DNA of 51,018 nt from Bacillota bacterium (GCA_021768705.1 JAETUG010000015.1:1-51018), one strand, 5' to 3'; shown: positions 1-8,598, counted from the stretch's first letter. Notes: generated by a model not told the origin, from the sequence alone. Translations and numbers: made by a program.

Positions 1-95
1 GTAAGATCCCTTGAAGATAACGAGGTTGATAGGTTGGAGGTGTAAGCATGGCAACATGTTCAGCTGACCAATACTAATAGATCGAGGGCTTGACC
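1..95 (+). rRNA. 23S ribosomal RNA, 3' end (partial)
   Basis: The first 95 bases match the conserved 3' end of bacterial 23S rRNA, including the CTGACCAATACTAATAGATC block and the closing GAGGGCTTGACC strand of the terminal helix. The gene enters from beyond the left edge. A short spacer leads to the 5S gene, so this is the tail of an rRNA operon. Confidence 0.95.
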
Positions 96-162
96 TAGTA
101 AATTCGATTGAGATTGTAACTTGTATTCAGTTTTGAAGGTGCAAAAGCATCTGGAGTTGAAA

Positions 163-282
163 TTTCCGGTGACGATGCGCCTAGGGGACACACCCGTTCC
201 CATTCCGAACACGACGGTTAAGACCTAGGCGGTCGATGGTACTTGGTGGGCAGCTGCCTGGGAGAGTAGATGGTCGCCGGAA
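163..282 (+). rRNA. 5S ribosomal RNA
   Basis: About 120 bases with the 5S signature: TTTCCGGTGACGATG at the 5' end pairs with GATGGTCGCCGGAA at the 3' end, and the conserved internal CACCCGTTCCCATTCCGAAC is present. It lies 67 bases after 23S and directly upstream of a tRNA cluster, the usual Bacillota arrangement. End points are judged from the terminal helix and may be off by one or two bases. Confidence 0.96.
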
Positions 283-312
283 TTCAATTTTTTTCAATGT
301 CAAATCTGTTAT

Positions 313-387
313 GGTGGGTATGGCACAGTTGGTTAGCGCGCCAGATTGTGGCTCTGGAGGTCGTGGGTTCGAATCCCACTATCCACC
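313..387 (+). tRNA. tRNA-His (GTG)
   Basis: Cloverleaf with anticodon stem CCAGA/TCTGG around the loop TTGTGGC gives anticodon GTG. A G precedes the 7-bp acceptor stem and pairs with C at the discriminator position, the extra G-1 typical of histidine tRNA. The 3' CCA is not encoded. Confidence 0.96.
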
Positions 388-394
388 CTTTTAT

Positions 395-467
395 GGGTCA
401 TTAGCTCAGTCGGTAGAGCACTGGACTTTTAATCCAGGTGTCCCGGGTTCGAGTCCCGGATGACTCA
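395..467 (+). tRNA. tRNA-Lys (TTT)
   Basis: Acceptor GGGTCAT pairs with ATGACTC. The anticodon loop CTTTTAA between CTGGA and TCCAG gives TTT. The T arm CCCGG-GTTCGAGT-CCCGG is canonical. No CCA is encoded. Confidence 0.96.
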
Positions 468-480
468 TTTTTTATTTTGT

Positions 481-564
481 GCAGCCGTGGCGGAATTGGC
501 ATACGCGCTAGACTAAGGATCTAGTCCGGGTTTCTGGGTAGGGGTTCAAGTCCCCTCGGCTGCA
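481..564 (+). tRNA. tRNA-Leu (AAG)
   Basis: Class II tRNA of 84 bases with acceptor GCAGCCG/CGGCTGC and a long variable arm. The anticodon stem CTAGA/TCTAG encloses loop CTAAGGA, giving anticodon AAG. Leucine identity is supported by the variable arm, the D arm and discriminator A. The encoded A34 is unusual for a bacterial leucine tRNA: the common forms are GAG, TAG, CAG, TAA and CAA. Decoding of CTN codons would depend on A34 being left unmodified or converted to inosine. No CCA is encoded. Confidence 0.93.
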
Positions 565-570
565 GCGTGT

Positions 571-642
571 GCGCGAGTGGCTCAGTGGTAGAGCATCGCC
601 TTGCCAAGGCGAGGGTCGCGAGTTCGAATCTCGTCTCGCGCT
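571..642 (+). tRNA. tRNA-Gly (GCC)
   Basis: Acceptor GCGCGAG pairs with CTCGCGC, discriminator T. Stem TCGCC/GGCGA around loop TTGCCAA gives anticodon GCC. It starts only six bases after the Leu tRNA, consistent with one polycistronic precursor. Confidence 0.96.
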
Positions 643-673
643 TTTATTTCAGCTAGTCTGCATTATCGTATAT

Positions 674-745
674 TGGGCTATCGCCAAGCGGTAAGGCACA
701 GGACTTTGACTCCTGCATTCGCTGGTTCGAATCCAGCTAGCCCAG
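674..745 (+). tRNA. tRNA-Gln (TTG)
   Basis: Acceptor TGGGCTA/TAGCCCA with U1-A72, typical of bacterial glutamine tRNA. Stem CAGGA/TCCTG with loop CTTTGAC gives anticodon TTG. The body is closely similar to the second Gln tRNA about 30 bases downstream. Confidence 0.96.
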
Positions 746-775
746 GTCTCAAATCCAGCTGGAAAGTTGGTATAA

Positions 776-847
776 TGGGGTATCGCCAAGCGGTAAGGCA
801 ACGGATTCTGATTCCGTCATTCGCAGGTTCGAATCCTGCTACCCTAG
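776..847 (+). tRNA. tRNA-Gln (CTG)
   Basis: Acceptor TGGGGTA/TACCCTA. Stem ACGGA/TCCGT with loop TTCTGAT gives anticodon CTG. It shares the D-arm sequence TCGCCAAGCGGTAAGGCA with the preceding Gln(TTG), so the pair looks like a local duplication followed by anticodon change. It is the last gene of the rRNA-tRNA transcription unit. Confidence 0.95.
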
Positions 848-850
848 TTA

Positions 851-878
851 GAGAGTCCGAAAAGGCTCTCTTTTTTTT
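851..878 (+). terminator. Rho-independent terminator of the rRNA/tRNA operon
   Basis: GAGAG(T)CC and GGCTCTC form a stem around GAAAA, followed immediately by eight T. It sits three bases after the last tRNA. Confidence 0.9.
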
Positions 879-939
879 GTTGTTAAGAAAAATTTAAGAA
901 TTTAGAAGGGGAGTCTTATAAGTGCGGGAGGGTATGCGG

Positions 940-1836
940 ATGAAAAAATTAATTGCATTGGCAATGATGTTTATGATGGCCATGGGAACAATGGTTTTTG
1001 CTGGAGAAGAGGGCGAATACAAGGAAACGAAGGTGCGGACGGAAAAAGGAAAGCTGACGTTTTCCGTGGAAGCGCAGATACATAAAATCGATTGCCGCTG
1101 TATCCCCGACCCTAAAATCAAAATCTATTTGCCTGAGGGACAGGAGTTTCGGCATGATAAGCTATATTTTGAACTGCGTGGAAATGAAAAGATAATATTT
1201 GATACTACCATGGACATGGAACCAGGTGTGATCTGCGTAGATTTGCAGGACGCAGAGGAGGATTTTTTGCAGGTCGTACCTGAAATTTGGACGGAACGGG
1301 GCGTACAAAAGGGAGACAAGGTTTCTCTCTGGCTCCTAGGTGGAGATAAGTGGCAGGATAATTTGCAAAAGGGAAAAAAGGATGTCTTGTTGAGAGAGAA
1401 TTTTTTGGAATTGGATGCTTACGAAACCGTTTCTGTGCCGAAAGAAGTCATATTGACAGTAGGGGCGGACACATTCTTATGGAACGGAGAGACAAAGCAT
1501 TTGTTTGAACCCATTCGCCGCAATGCCCAAGGGCAAATCATGGTGGCGGCAAAAGACCTTTCCATGGTGATGGAGGGAACGACTGTGCCGCAGGGCAATA
1601 TACAATGGAATGAGAATACAAAAACAGCTACACTGATCATTGGTTCCCGCCTGATTACCATGACAGACGGCAATACCAGATGGTTCTATTTGGGACATGA
1701 AGTGAAGGCAAAAACTGCGCCTGAAATTGTAGATGGTGTGATGTATTTTCCTTTGCGGGAGATGGCGGGGATATTCAACTATCCAATCATTGAATGGAAT
1801 TCGGATACACAAACAGTGCGGCTATACAAAGCATAA
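940..1836 (+). CDS. Secreted protein with copper amine oxidase N-terminal-like domain
   Basis: A signal peptide is visible at the N-terminus: MKKL, a hydrophobic run rich in Ala and Met, then VFA|GEE. The C-terminal part, roughly from ILTVGADTF to the end, has the repeat pattern of the copper amine oxidase N-terminal domain (PF07833): short beta strands with VPLRE-like and NYPIIEWN-like motifs. In Clostridia this domain is found on secreted or cell-wall proteins and does not imply oxidase activity. The middle (residues 30-160) is unrecognised. I chose ATG 940 because GGGAGGG lies seven bases upstream; GTG 922 or ATG 934 are alternatives. A terminator follows, so it is probably monocistronic. 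Its specific role is unknown. Confidence 0.75.
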   Translation: MKKLIALAMMFMMAMGTMVFAGEEGEYKETKVRTEKGKLTFSVEAQIHKIDCRCIPDPKIKIYLPEGQEFRHDKLYFELRGNEKIIFDTTMDMEPGVICVDLQDAEEDFLQVVPEIWTERGVQKGDKVSLWLLGGDKWQDNLQKGKKDVLLRENFLELDAYETVSVPKEVILTVGADTFLWNGETKHLFEPIRRNAQGQIMVAAKDLSMVMEGTTVPQGNIQWNENTKTATLIIGSRLITMTDGNTRWFYLGHEVKAKTAPEIVDGVMYFPLREMAGIFNYPIIEWNSDTQTVRLYKA

Positions 1837-1840
1837 TGCG

Positions 1841-1873
1841 AAAAATCCACTGAGAAAATCGGTGGATTTTTTT
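1841..1873 (+). terminator. Rho-independent terminator
   Basis: AAAAATCCAC and GTGGATTTTTTT form a stem around an 11-12 base loop with a T run, five bases after the stop of the secreted protein gene. Confidence 0.88.
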
Positions 1874-1943
1874 AAATATAGAAATATCTTGTCAGATTTT
1901 ATTGATTTTGAGAGAATAGATCAATAAGAGAGGGGGGAGCAAA

Positions 1944-2480
1944 ATGGAAGAAAGAGTTTTACTGGAATTGCTGCAGAAAAAGCCAAACGAAGGCATGAAA
2001 GTATTGATGGAGCAATATATGGGGCTTTGCTACACTATTGTGAGAGGACGATTGGCGAGATTTCCTCAGGAGGACATCGAAGAATGTGTCAGCGACGTAT
2101 TTATGGATACTTACCGTTATCGTCATAAGATCGATTTGGAAAAAGGCGGCTTTCGGGCATTTCTTACCATTGTTGCCCGCAGAAGGGCTGTGGATCGGTA
2201 TGACAGGGAAATAAAAAAAGGAACGCTCCCTTTGCAAGAAGAAATACAGGAGGAGAAAAAGGGGATATCCTTTGAGGAAAAAGAAGTTCTGCTGCAGGCC
2301 ATTCGCTCTTTGGGAGACCCGGATGAAAAAATATTGATTTGGAAATTTTACTATGGCTATCCCACAAAGAAAATTGCGGAAGTCCTGGGCTTGAAGGAAA
2401 ATACCATAGACCAAAAAGTAAAACGGGGGCTGGAAAAACTGCGGAACACATTGGAAGGAGGGGGATTTTATGAAGGATAA
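1944..2480 (+). CDS. ECF-type RNA polymerase sigma factor
   Basis: This 178-residue protein has sigma-70 region 2 near residues 15-80 (EDIEECVSDVFMDTYRYRHKID, then FRAFLTIVARRRAVDRYDRE) and region 4 at the end (PTKKIAEVLGLKENTIDQKV helix-turn-helix). Regions 1 and 3 are absent, as in ECF sigma factors. It would direct RNA polymerase to a dedicated promoter set. The next gene overlaps its end by 11 bases and encodes a membrane protein of the type that accompanies such sigma factors, so the pair is probably a sigma/anti-sigma module. A possible weak promoter, TTGTCA-N17-GAGAAT, starts at 1889. The ribosome site GAGAGGGGGGAG is strong. The inducing signal cannot be read from the sequence. Confidence 0.9.
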   Translation: MEERVLLELLQKKPNEGMKVLMEQYMGLCYTIVRGRLARFPQEDIEECVSDVFMDTYRYRHKIDLEKGGFRAFLTIVARRRAVDRYDREIKKGTLPLQEEIQEEKKGISFEEKEVLLQAIRSLGDPDEKILIWKFYYGYPTKKIAEVLGLKENTIDQKVKRGLEKLRNTLEGGGFYEG

Positions 2481-3930
2481 CTGGAATGAATTGTTCGACT
2501 ATTTGAATGAAGAAGATATCCTGCGGAATTTGCCCGAGGACCTGCCGGAAATGGAGGATGAGCTGGCGACAAAGCGCATTGAAAATCGCGTGATGCAGGA
2601 AATGAAGATTGACCTTGGAATGCAGAACAAGCAGAAAAGAAAACGGATTATGGCAGCAGTGGTTTGCTGTATTGTGGCAATTGGTGCTTTTGGGCATGAG
2701 CCCATCATGGCGGCATTCCAAAGATTATTCTATGATCTGCCGGGAGTTGGGGTCTATATTGACGATGAAAATAAAACGATCTATGAAGTACAGATCGATG
2801 ACCCGGTGCAGGAAAAAGATGGCGTAAGGGTAGAACTGATGGATTTTTACTGTGAAGGAAAACAAATTTATGGTACGGTTCGCATCACAGGGGAAAATCT
2901 GATGGATATGACGGTAGAGAGAACCCATGAGGAAGAAGAGGATGCTTTGGAAGAAAAATTCCCCACGACATGGTATTATGGAGAAAAAGAAAAGAAGTTT
3001 CATTCTTCCGGTAAGGGAAAATTGACGGAGGATGGCAAGCTAAAGCAATATGACCAAAGAGGTTCGGAATGGCTGTATTTGGAAAAGGGCATTGATACCT
3101 ATTATTTGGAAGTAAAAGGCTTTGATCGTAAATTTACACTGAAGATCGTTGAGCCAAGAAAGGTAGAAACACCAGAAGAGCTTGGCTATTCTCAGACGAA
3201 GAATGAAACAACTGTAGTGGCAAGGGCAAGCATGGTGGGGGAAAACGCCATTGATCTGGAATACTTTGTAATCCCTTCCGAAGAGGTAAAACGAGCGAGA
3301 GAAAGATGGTATCGTTTCGGCATTACTATTGCGGCATATGAATTTGATTACGAAAATTATTTTTATATTGAAGATGCCAATGGAGAACGTATGAAAGGGG
3401 AATATGAATCCGTAGCAAATGGTGGGAAATATCATTTACAGGGAGCGAAAGAGGATTTTCCTCTGACGTTGCATTACAGTCCTTTTACGGGAACGGACGG
3501 AGAAGAGCACAGCCTTACAGTGCCGTTGCCCGAAAAGGGAAAAAAGCGGACGAAAGACCTTCCCACAGCGAAATTTCATTATGGCACAGTGGAGATCCTT
3601 TCTGTGGAGCAGGAGGATGCGGTCTGGGAGGATGACAATGAACTTTCCGACCGAAGGGAAGAAGCAACGAAGGTAACGATTACTTATCAGGCGGTACCAA
3701 AAGATGGAATCAGGAGAATGTATGCGGTCGATATGAATTTAGCGGAGAACGAAAAATATTTTGATTGTGAACAGAATGGAGAGGAAAATGGTTCATTGCT
3801 TGTGCAGCAAATCACTTATTATTTGCCAAGGACGGAAAGGAAGAATTTGCAGTTCCATTTGAGTGAACCTTCTTATTGGGTCGAAGGCGCCTATGACATT
3901 GTCATTGAAAAACCTATGGGAAACAGATAA
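2470..3930 (+). CDS. DUF4179 membrane protein, probable anti-sigma factor
   Basis: The 486-residue protein has a charged cytoplasmic N-terminus (about 57 residues), one membrane segment (IMAAVVCCIVAIGAFG, about 59-75) and a large extracytoplasmic part starting with the DUF4179 pattern (FYDLPGVGVYIDDENKTIYEV). DUF4179 proteins are regularly encoded next to ECF sigma factors in Clostridia and are taken to hold the sigma factor at the membrane through the N-terminal tail. The 11-base overlap with the sigma gene implies translational coupling. Anti-sigma activity is inference from context. A GC-rich hairpin (GCGGCG/CGCCGC at 3965-3984) follows but has no T tract, so the next gene may be partly co-transcribed. 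Confidence 0.82.
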   Translation: MKDNWNELFDYLNEEDILRNLPEDLPEMEDELATKRIENRVMQEMKIDLGMQNKQKRKRIMAAVVCCIVAIGAFGHEPIMAAFQRLFYDLPGVGVYIDDENKTIYEVQIDDPVQEKDGVRVELMDFYCEGKQIYGTVRITGENLMDMTVERTHEEEEDALEEKFPTTWYYGEKEKKFHSSGKGKLTEDGKLKQYDQRGSEWLYLEKGIDTYYLEVKGFDRKFTLKIVEPRKVETPEELGYSQTKNETTVVARASMVGENAIDLEYFVIPSEEVKRARERWYRFGITIAAYEFDYENYFYIEDANGERMKGEYESVANGGKYHLQGAKEDFPLTLHYSPFTGTDGEEHSLTVPLPEKGKKRTKDLPTAKFHYGTVEILSVEQEDAVWEDDNELSDRREEATKVTITYQAVPKDGIRRMYAVDMNLAENEKYFDCEQNGEENGSLLVQQITYYLPRTERKNLQFHLSEPSYWVEGAYDIVIEKPMGNR

Positions 3931-4013
3931 AATAGAATTAAAGAACAAGCGATAAAACGGAACAGCGGCGAAAAGCACCGCCGCACTTCCGTTTCAAAGG
4001 AAGGAGTGACGCC

Positions 4014-4271
4014 ATGATTACTATTTTGAATCGAAAAGAAGTTTGCCTGACCTATGATGTAAAAAGACAGTCGGAAGTGAGGGATATTTTGCACGCCAAC
4101 GGCATTGATTATACTGTGAAGGTTTTGAATCGCAAAAGCCCATCGCCCATGGCGGCGGGCTCCAGAGCCAGAACGGGGTCATTTGGAGAGAACCCTTCTC
4201 TGGCATGCGAATATAAAATTTTTGTGCATAAAGATGATTATGAAAAAGCGATGCACTGCATTGCAAAATAA
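4014..4271 (+). CDS. Small DUF2007-like protein
   Basis: Eighty-five residues preceded by the strong site AAGGAAGGAGTGACGCC. It begins with a beta strand (MITILNRKEVCLTYD), a helix with SEVRDILHANGIDYTVKV, and ends YKIFVHKDDYEKAMHCI. This beta-alpha-beta plan resembles DUF2007 putative signal-transducing proteins; I am not certain of the family. The central SPSPMAAGSRARTGSFG stretch looks flexible. It has its own terminator. The function is unknown. Confidence 0.7.
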   Translation: MITILNRKEVCLTYDVKRQSEVRDILHANGIDYTVKVLNRKSPSPMAAGSRARTGSFGENPSLACEYKIFVHKDDYEKAMHCIAK

Positions 4272-4278
4272 TTGGGAA

Positions 4279-4328
4279 AAAGAAGGAGAATTCTTGATTT
4301 TGTTGATGAAAATTCTTCTTCTTTTTTT
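4279..4328 (+). terminator. Rho-independent terminator
   Basis: AGAAGGAGAATTC pairs imperfectly with GAAAATTCTTCTTC and is followed by seven T, directly after the DUF2007-like gene. Confidence 0.78.
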
Positions 4329-4348
4329 ATGAGAAATGCAAAAATACC

Positions 4349-4377
4349 TTTCAAAATTGCATGGTTGATGGTATACT
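4349..4377 (+). promoter_or_regulatory. Sigma-A promoter for asp23-fakA
   Basis: TTTCAA (4349-4354), 17-base spacer, TATACT (4372-4377), about 55 bases before the Asp23 start codon. Confidence 0.65.
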
Positions 4378-4438
4378 ATTAACATCTATACATCTGTAAA
4401 AAAATAGCCAATGGTTTTAGAATAGGAGGCTGGTCATT

Positions 4439-4795
4439 ATGGCAGCAAAATTGGAAAACGAATATGGCGTTATTAGTATCGATCATGAGGTCATCGCCAG
4501 AATCGCAGGCTATGCTGCGATCGAATGCTACGGCATCGTTGGCATGGCTGCAAAAAATGTGAAAGATGGTCTGGTGCAGCTGCTGAAGCTGGAAAGCCTG
4601 ACAAAAGGAATTAAAATGCGTATCGATGCAAATAAAGTAAGTATCGATCTGCATATTATCGTGGAATACGGTACGAATATTTCCGCCATTGCAGACAATA
4701 TCATCAGCACTGTAAAATATTCCGTGGAAGAATACACAGGCGTTGAAGTGGAAGATGTAAACATTTTTGTTGACGGCGTAAGGGTCGACAATTGA
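4439..4795 (+). CDS. Asp23/Gls24 family envelope stress protein
   Basis: The 118-residue sequence has the Asp23 family pattern: GVISIDHEVIARIAGYAAIECYGIVGM at the start and VNIFVDGVRV at the end. Members are small cytosolic, sometimes membrane-anchored proteins tied to cell-envelope homeostasis; this one has no membrane segment. It lies 19 bases before fakA, the same pairing as yloU-yloV in Bacillus subtilis, so a shared transcript from the promoter at 4349 is likely. Confidence 0.93.
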   Translation: MAAKLENEYGVISIDHEVIARIAGYAAIECYGIVGMAAKNVKDGLVQLLKLESLTKGIKMRIDANKVSIDLHIIVEYGTNISAIADNIISTVKYSVEEYTGVEVEDVNIFVDGVRVDN

Positions 4796-4814
4796 GCAAG
4801 AGGAGGAAATACTG

Positions 4815-6488
4815 GTGAGTAGTACAACGACATTAAATGGCGTTCGCCTGGGCAGAATGATCATTGCCGGGGCGAACGAATTGGCAGCAAATAAACAGTT
4901 GGTAGACGCAATGAATGTGTTCCCTGTACCCGATGGGGATACAGGCACCAATATGTCCCTGACAGTTATGGCTGCGGCAAGAGAAGCGGAAAAAAGCGGT
5001 TCCCTGAAAGTGGCAGATATCACAAAGGTAGCATCCAGTGGTGCTTTGAGAGGCGCAAGAGGTAACTCCGGCGTGATCACTTCCCAGCTGTTCCGTGGCT
5101 TTGCAAAAGGTCTGGAAGGCATGGAAGAAGCAGGCGTAAAAGAACTGGCTGCAGCGGCAGAACAGGCTGTGAAAACAGCTTATAAGGCTGTTATGAAACC
5201 CAAAGAAGGTACCATCCTGACAGTAGCAAGAGGCTGTGCGGAAGCAGCTGTAAAGCTAGCGGAAGAAACAGAAGAGATCGAAGCATTCCTGAAAGGCATC
5301 ATCGAACACGGTCATGCAGTATTGACGCAGACACCTGATATGCTGCCCGTTTTGAAACAGGCTGGTGTAGTGGATGCCGGCGGCAGAGGTCTGCTGTATA
5401 TTCTGGAAGGTGCCCTGAAACAGATGGGCGGCGACCTGCCTGTCACACTGGCAGATGGTCAGAGTGCAGCAGCATCTGAAATGGATTTTGCTTCTCTGGC
5501 TTCCATTGAAAATGAAAGTATTACTTTCGGCTACTGCACAGAATTTTTCATCAACGTCAAAGATGCTGACGAAGCGACGACACAGGGTCTGAAATCTTAT
5601 CTGGGCACCATCGGGGATTCTATCGTTTGTGTAGCCGATGATGAGATCATCAAGATTCATGTACACACAGATCATCCCGGTTTGGCTATCGAAAAGGCAC
5701 TGACCATCGGTAGCCTGAGTGGTCTGAAAATCGATAATATGCGGGAACAGCATACCAATAAGATCAACTTTGCGGCAGATGCACCTAAGGCTGCCCCTGA
5801 AGCAGCTCCCGTGGCAGAACAGCCTAAGAAGGACGTTGGTTTTGTTTCCATCTCCGCAGGAGAAGGCCTGACAAAGATATTCAAAAACCTGGGCGTAGAT
5901 GAAGTCATCGAAGGCGGTCAGACGATGAACCCCAGTACAGAAGATATCCTGAATGCGGTGGACAAGATCAATGCAGACCATATTTTCGTACTGCCCAATA
6001 ATAAAAATATCATTTTGGCGGCAGAACAGGCTGCAGAGCTGAGCGAAGAAAAAAAGCTGCACGTGATCCCTTCCCGTTCTGTACCCGAAGGCATCAGTGC
6101 GATGTTCTGCTTCGAGCATGGCGCAGATCCTGATGATATGGAAGAAGCCATGAAGGATGCCATCAAAATGGTAGATACTGCAACAGTAACGTATGCAGTA
6201 AGAGATACTTCCATCGGTGATAAAGAGATCAAAGAAGGCAATATTTTGGGCATGTTGAATGACCAGATCGAAGTGGTTGCGGAAGATGTGATGGAAGGGA
6301 CGAAGGAACTTATCAAGGCTTCCGTGACAGAAGACAGCGAAGTGATTGGCATCTATTATGGTGCTGACGCAACAGAAGAAGATGCAGAGGAACTGGCTGC
6401 ATTTATCGAAGAAAATTACCCTGATTGTGAAGTGGAAGTGCAGAGCGGCGGTCAGCCCCTGTACTACTACATCATTTCTGTAGAATAA
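4815..6488 (+). CDS. fakA: Fatty acid kinase catalytic subunit FakA (YloV/DAK2 family)
   Basis: At 557 residues it matches the length of YloV/FakA. The N-terminal DhaL-type kinase domain shows the nucleotide/Mg site FPVPDGDTGTNMSLT and the GALRGARGNSGVI loop; the C-terminal half, after a Pro/Ala linker near residue 330, is the DegV-like domain found in this family. FakA phosphorylates fatty acids delivered by a FakB protein; acyl-phosphate then enters phospholipid synthesis through PlsY, the same intermediate that PlsX (encoded at 17995) makes. Start codon is GTG with AAGAGGAGGAAA upstream. No fakB is visible in the window. Confidence 0.93.
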   Translation: MSSTTTLNGVRLGRMIIAGANELAANKQLVDAMNVFPVPDGDTGTNMSLTVMAAAREAEKSGSLKVADITKVASSGALRGARGNSGVITSQLFRGFAKGLEGMEEAGVKELAAAAEQAVKTAYKAVMKPKEGTILTVARGCAEAAVKLAEETEEIEAFLKGIIEHGHAVLTQTPDMLPVLKQAGVVDAGGRGLLYILEGALKQMGGDLPVTLADGQSAAASEMDFASLASIENESITFGYCTEFFINVKDADEATTQGLKSYLGTIGDSIVCVADDEIIKIHVHTDHPGLAIEKALTIGSLSGLKIDNMREQHTNKINFAADAPKAAPEAAPVAEQPKKDVGFVSISAGEGLTKIFKNLGVDEVIEGGQTMNPSTEDILNAVDKINADHIFVLPNNKNIILAAEQAAELSEEKKLHVIPSRSVPEGISAMFCFEHGADPDDMEEAMKDAIKMVDTATVTYAVRDTSIGDKEIKEGNILGMLNDQIEVVAEDVMEGTKELIKASVTEDSEVIGIYYGADATEEDAEELAAFIEENYPDCEVEVQSGGQPLYYYIISVE

Positions 6489-6500
6489 GAAAATCAATAA

Positions 6501-6530
6501 AAAGCATCGGGTTTCCCGATGCTTTGCTTT
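6501..6530 (+). terminator. Rho-independent terminator after fakA
   Basis: A perfect 11-bp stem (AAAGCATCGGG/CCCGATGCTTT) around TTT with a short T-rich tail. RecG starts 26 bases later, so it may be only a partial terminator. Confidence 0.75.
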
Positions 6531-6555
6531 TACCATAAGAAAGGAGGAGCATCCC

Positions 6556-8598
6556 ATGGAATGGAATAGCCCTGTATCGACCTTGAAGGGGATCGGCGAG
6601 CAGCGGGAACGGAAATTGCAGAAATTGGATATCTATACGGTGGAAGATCTGTTGACCCATTATCCAAGAGAATATAAGGACAGAAGTGAGATCGTGAAGA
6701 TTGCTGACCTACCCATGGATGAGACCTCCACTTTTTTGGCGCAGATCAAAGAAGAGGGGCAGAACAGCCGACACGGCAGGCTGGTTTATACCCGCATGAA
6801 GGTATACGATGAGACCGGTTCTGTGGGGGTGCTTTGGTATAATCAGCCCTATATGAAAAATGCCCTGAAGATGGGCGAATGGTATCTTTTTTCCGGGAAG
6901 CTGCAGAAAAGATATGGCAGAACGGAAGTGGTTTCCCCCGAATGTGAACGGATCGGTGAAAATTTTGCCGGTGGGCATATCATTCCTGTGTATCCCTCTG
7001 TGGAAGGGCTATCCCAGAAAATGCTCCGCAATCTGATGGAAGAAGCCCTCGATCAGATGGGCGGCGGTATGCGTGAGGAGCTTCCCCTTTGGCTGCGAAA
7101 GGAATACCATTTGGCGGAACGGAATTTTGCCATTGAAAATATCCATTTCCCGAAAACAGAACAGGGGTTTTATGATGCCAGAAGAAGATTGGTTTTTGAA
7201 GAACTTTTTATCCTGCAAACGGCGCTTTATCAGTTGAAAAATACCTTGGAGGACAGAGGAGAAGGCATCATTTTGAAAAAGAAAAAAGCTTTGAAAGATG
7301 GAGAAGCCTTATTGCCCTTTGCTTTAACGGGAGGACAGCGGCGGGTTTTGAAAGAAATTGAACAGGATATGACCTCCGGAAAGATCATGAACCGCCTGAT
7401 CCAAGGAGATGTGGGCAGCGGGAAAACTGCCGTTGCCATGATCACGGCCTATTGGGCGATCCAAAACGGGTGGCAGGTTGCTATGATGGCGCCTACGGAG
7501 GTTTTGGCGAGCCAGCATGCCGAATCTTTCCGGCAGATTTTCGAACCTGTGGGCATTGAAGTGGTGCTGCTGACAGGCAGTCTGACTGCCAAAGAAAAAC
7601 GGGAGTGCCTGGCAAAGGTGTCAAATGGCGAAGCCCAAATGATTATCGGCACCCATGCGGTCATCCAAAAGGGAGTAGAATTTCATAAGCTTGGCTTGGC
7701 GATCACCGATGAACAGCATCGCTTTGGCGTGCGCCAGAGAAGTACTTTGGCGGAAAAAGGAGAGAATGTTCATACTTTAGTTATGACGGCAACGCCCATT
7801 CCCAGAACATTGGCGTTGATTTTATATGGTGATTTAGATATTTCCATTATTGACGAACTGCCCCCCGGCAGACAAAAGATCAACACCTCTGCCGTGGACA
7901 GTCGCTACCATCAGCGTATCTATGCTTTTATTCGCAAGCACGTGGCGGCAGGCAGACAGGCTTATGTGATTTGCCCTATGATTGAGGAAAGCGAAAAGCT
8001 GGAAGTGCAGTCTGTATTGCAGTATACGGAAGAATTGGTGAAGGAGCTTCCTGATTGCCGTGTAGCCTGCGTTCATGGAAAGATGAAGGCGAAAGAAAAA
8101 CAGGCGATCATGGATGGCTTTGCGGCAGGAAACATTGATGTTTTGGTTTCCACAACAGTCATCGAAGTGGGCATCAATGTGCCCAATGCAACCATTATGC
8201 TGATTGAAAATGCGGAACGCTTTGGTCTGGCGCAGCTTCATCAATTGCGGGGACGAGTGGGGCGCGGCAGTGAAAAATCTTACTGTATCCTTGTTAGTGA
8301 TACGAAAACGAAGGTAGCCAAAGAGCGTATGAAAACCATGACAGAATCACAGGATGGTTTTGTCATTTCAGAAAAAGATTTGAAACTGAGAGGTCCCGGC
8401 GAATTTTTCGGCATACGCCAGCATGGCTTGCCGGAATTGAAGATCGCCGATTTATATAAAGATATGGCAATTCTAAAGGAAGCCCAGCAGGCGGCGGCAG
8501 AGCTGCTGCAGCGGGACAGGGCTTTGGCAACAGAAGAGCATCAGCTTTTGAAGGCGCATATCGAAGGATATTTGGAAGGAAAAAGTCTGGAGATGTGA
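6556..8598 (+). CDS. recG: ATP-dependent DNA helicase RecG
   Basis: A 680-residue superfamily 2 helicase that remodels stalled forks and Holliday junctions. The N-terminal wedge/OB domain starts with the SPVSTLKGIGEQRERKLQKL signature. Helicase motifs follow in order: GDVGSGKTAVAM (Walker A), TDEQHRFG (DEQH box), MTATPIPRTLAL (motif III), VSTTVIEVGINVPNA and QLRGRVGRG (motif VI). The RecG-specific C-terminal block KDLKLRGPGEFFGIRQHGLP is intact. Ribosome site AAAGGAGGAGC. The position after fakA matches the conserved order of this locus, although the serine dehydratase genes found there in Bacillus are absent. Confidence 0.97.
   Translation: MEWNSPVSTLKGIGEQRERKLQKLDIYTVEDLLTHYPREYKDRSEIVKIADLPMDETSTFLAQIKEEGQNSRHGRLVYTRMKVYDETGSVGVLWYNQPYMKNALKMGEWYLFSGKLQKRYGRTEVVSPECERIGENFAGGHIIPVYPSVEGLSQKMLRNLMEEALDQMGGGMREELPLWLRKEYHLAERNFAIENIHFPKTEQGFYDARRRLVFEELFILQTALYQLKNTLEDRGEGIILKKKKALKDGEALLPFALTGGQRRVLKEIEQDMTSGKIMNRLIQGDVGSGKTAVAMITAYWAIQNGWQVAMMAPTEVLASQHAESFRQIFEPVGIEVVLLTGSLTAKEKRECLAKVSNGEAQMIIGTHAVIQKGVEFHKLGLAITDEQHRFGVRQRSTLAEKGENVHTLVMTATPIPRTLALILYGDLDISIIDELPPGRQKINTSAVDSRYHQRIYAFIRKHVAAGRQAYVICPMIEESEKLEVQSVLQYTEELVKELPDCRVACVHGKMKAKEKQAIMDGFAAGNIDVLVSTTVIEVGINVPNATIMLIENAERFGLAQLHQLRGRVGRGSEKSYCILVSDTKTKVAKERMKTMTESQDGFVISEKDLKLRGPGEFFGIRQHGLPELKIADLYKDMAILKEAQQAAAELLQRDRALATEEHQLLKAHIEGYLEGKSLEM

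Noticed and set aside
236-897. Open frames across the 5S and tRNA genes
   Set aside because: They lie inside structural RNA genes and repeat tRNA T-arm sequences (GFESH, AGSNPA).
5256-6557. 433-codon minus-strand open frame opposite fakA
   Set aside because: Shadow of the high-bias coding strand; Cys/His/Phe-rich with no domain, whereas the plus strand is a clear FakA. The same applies to long antisense frames opposite ackA, atp A/B subunits and plsX.
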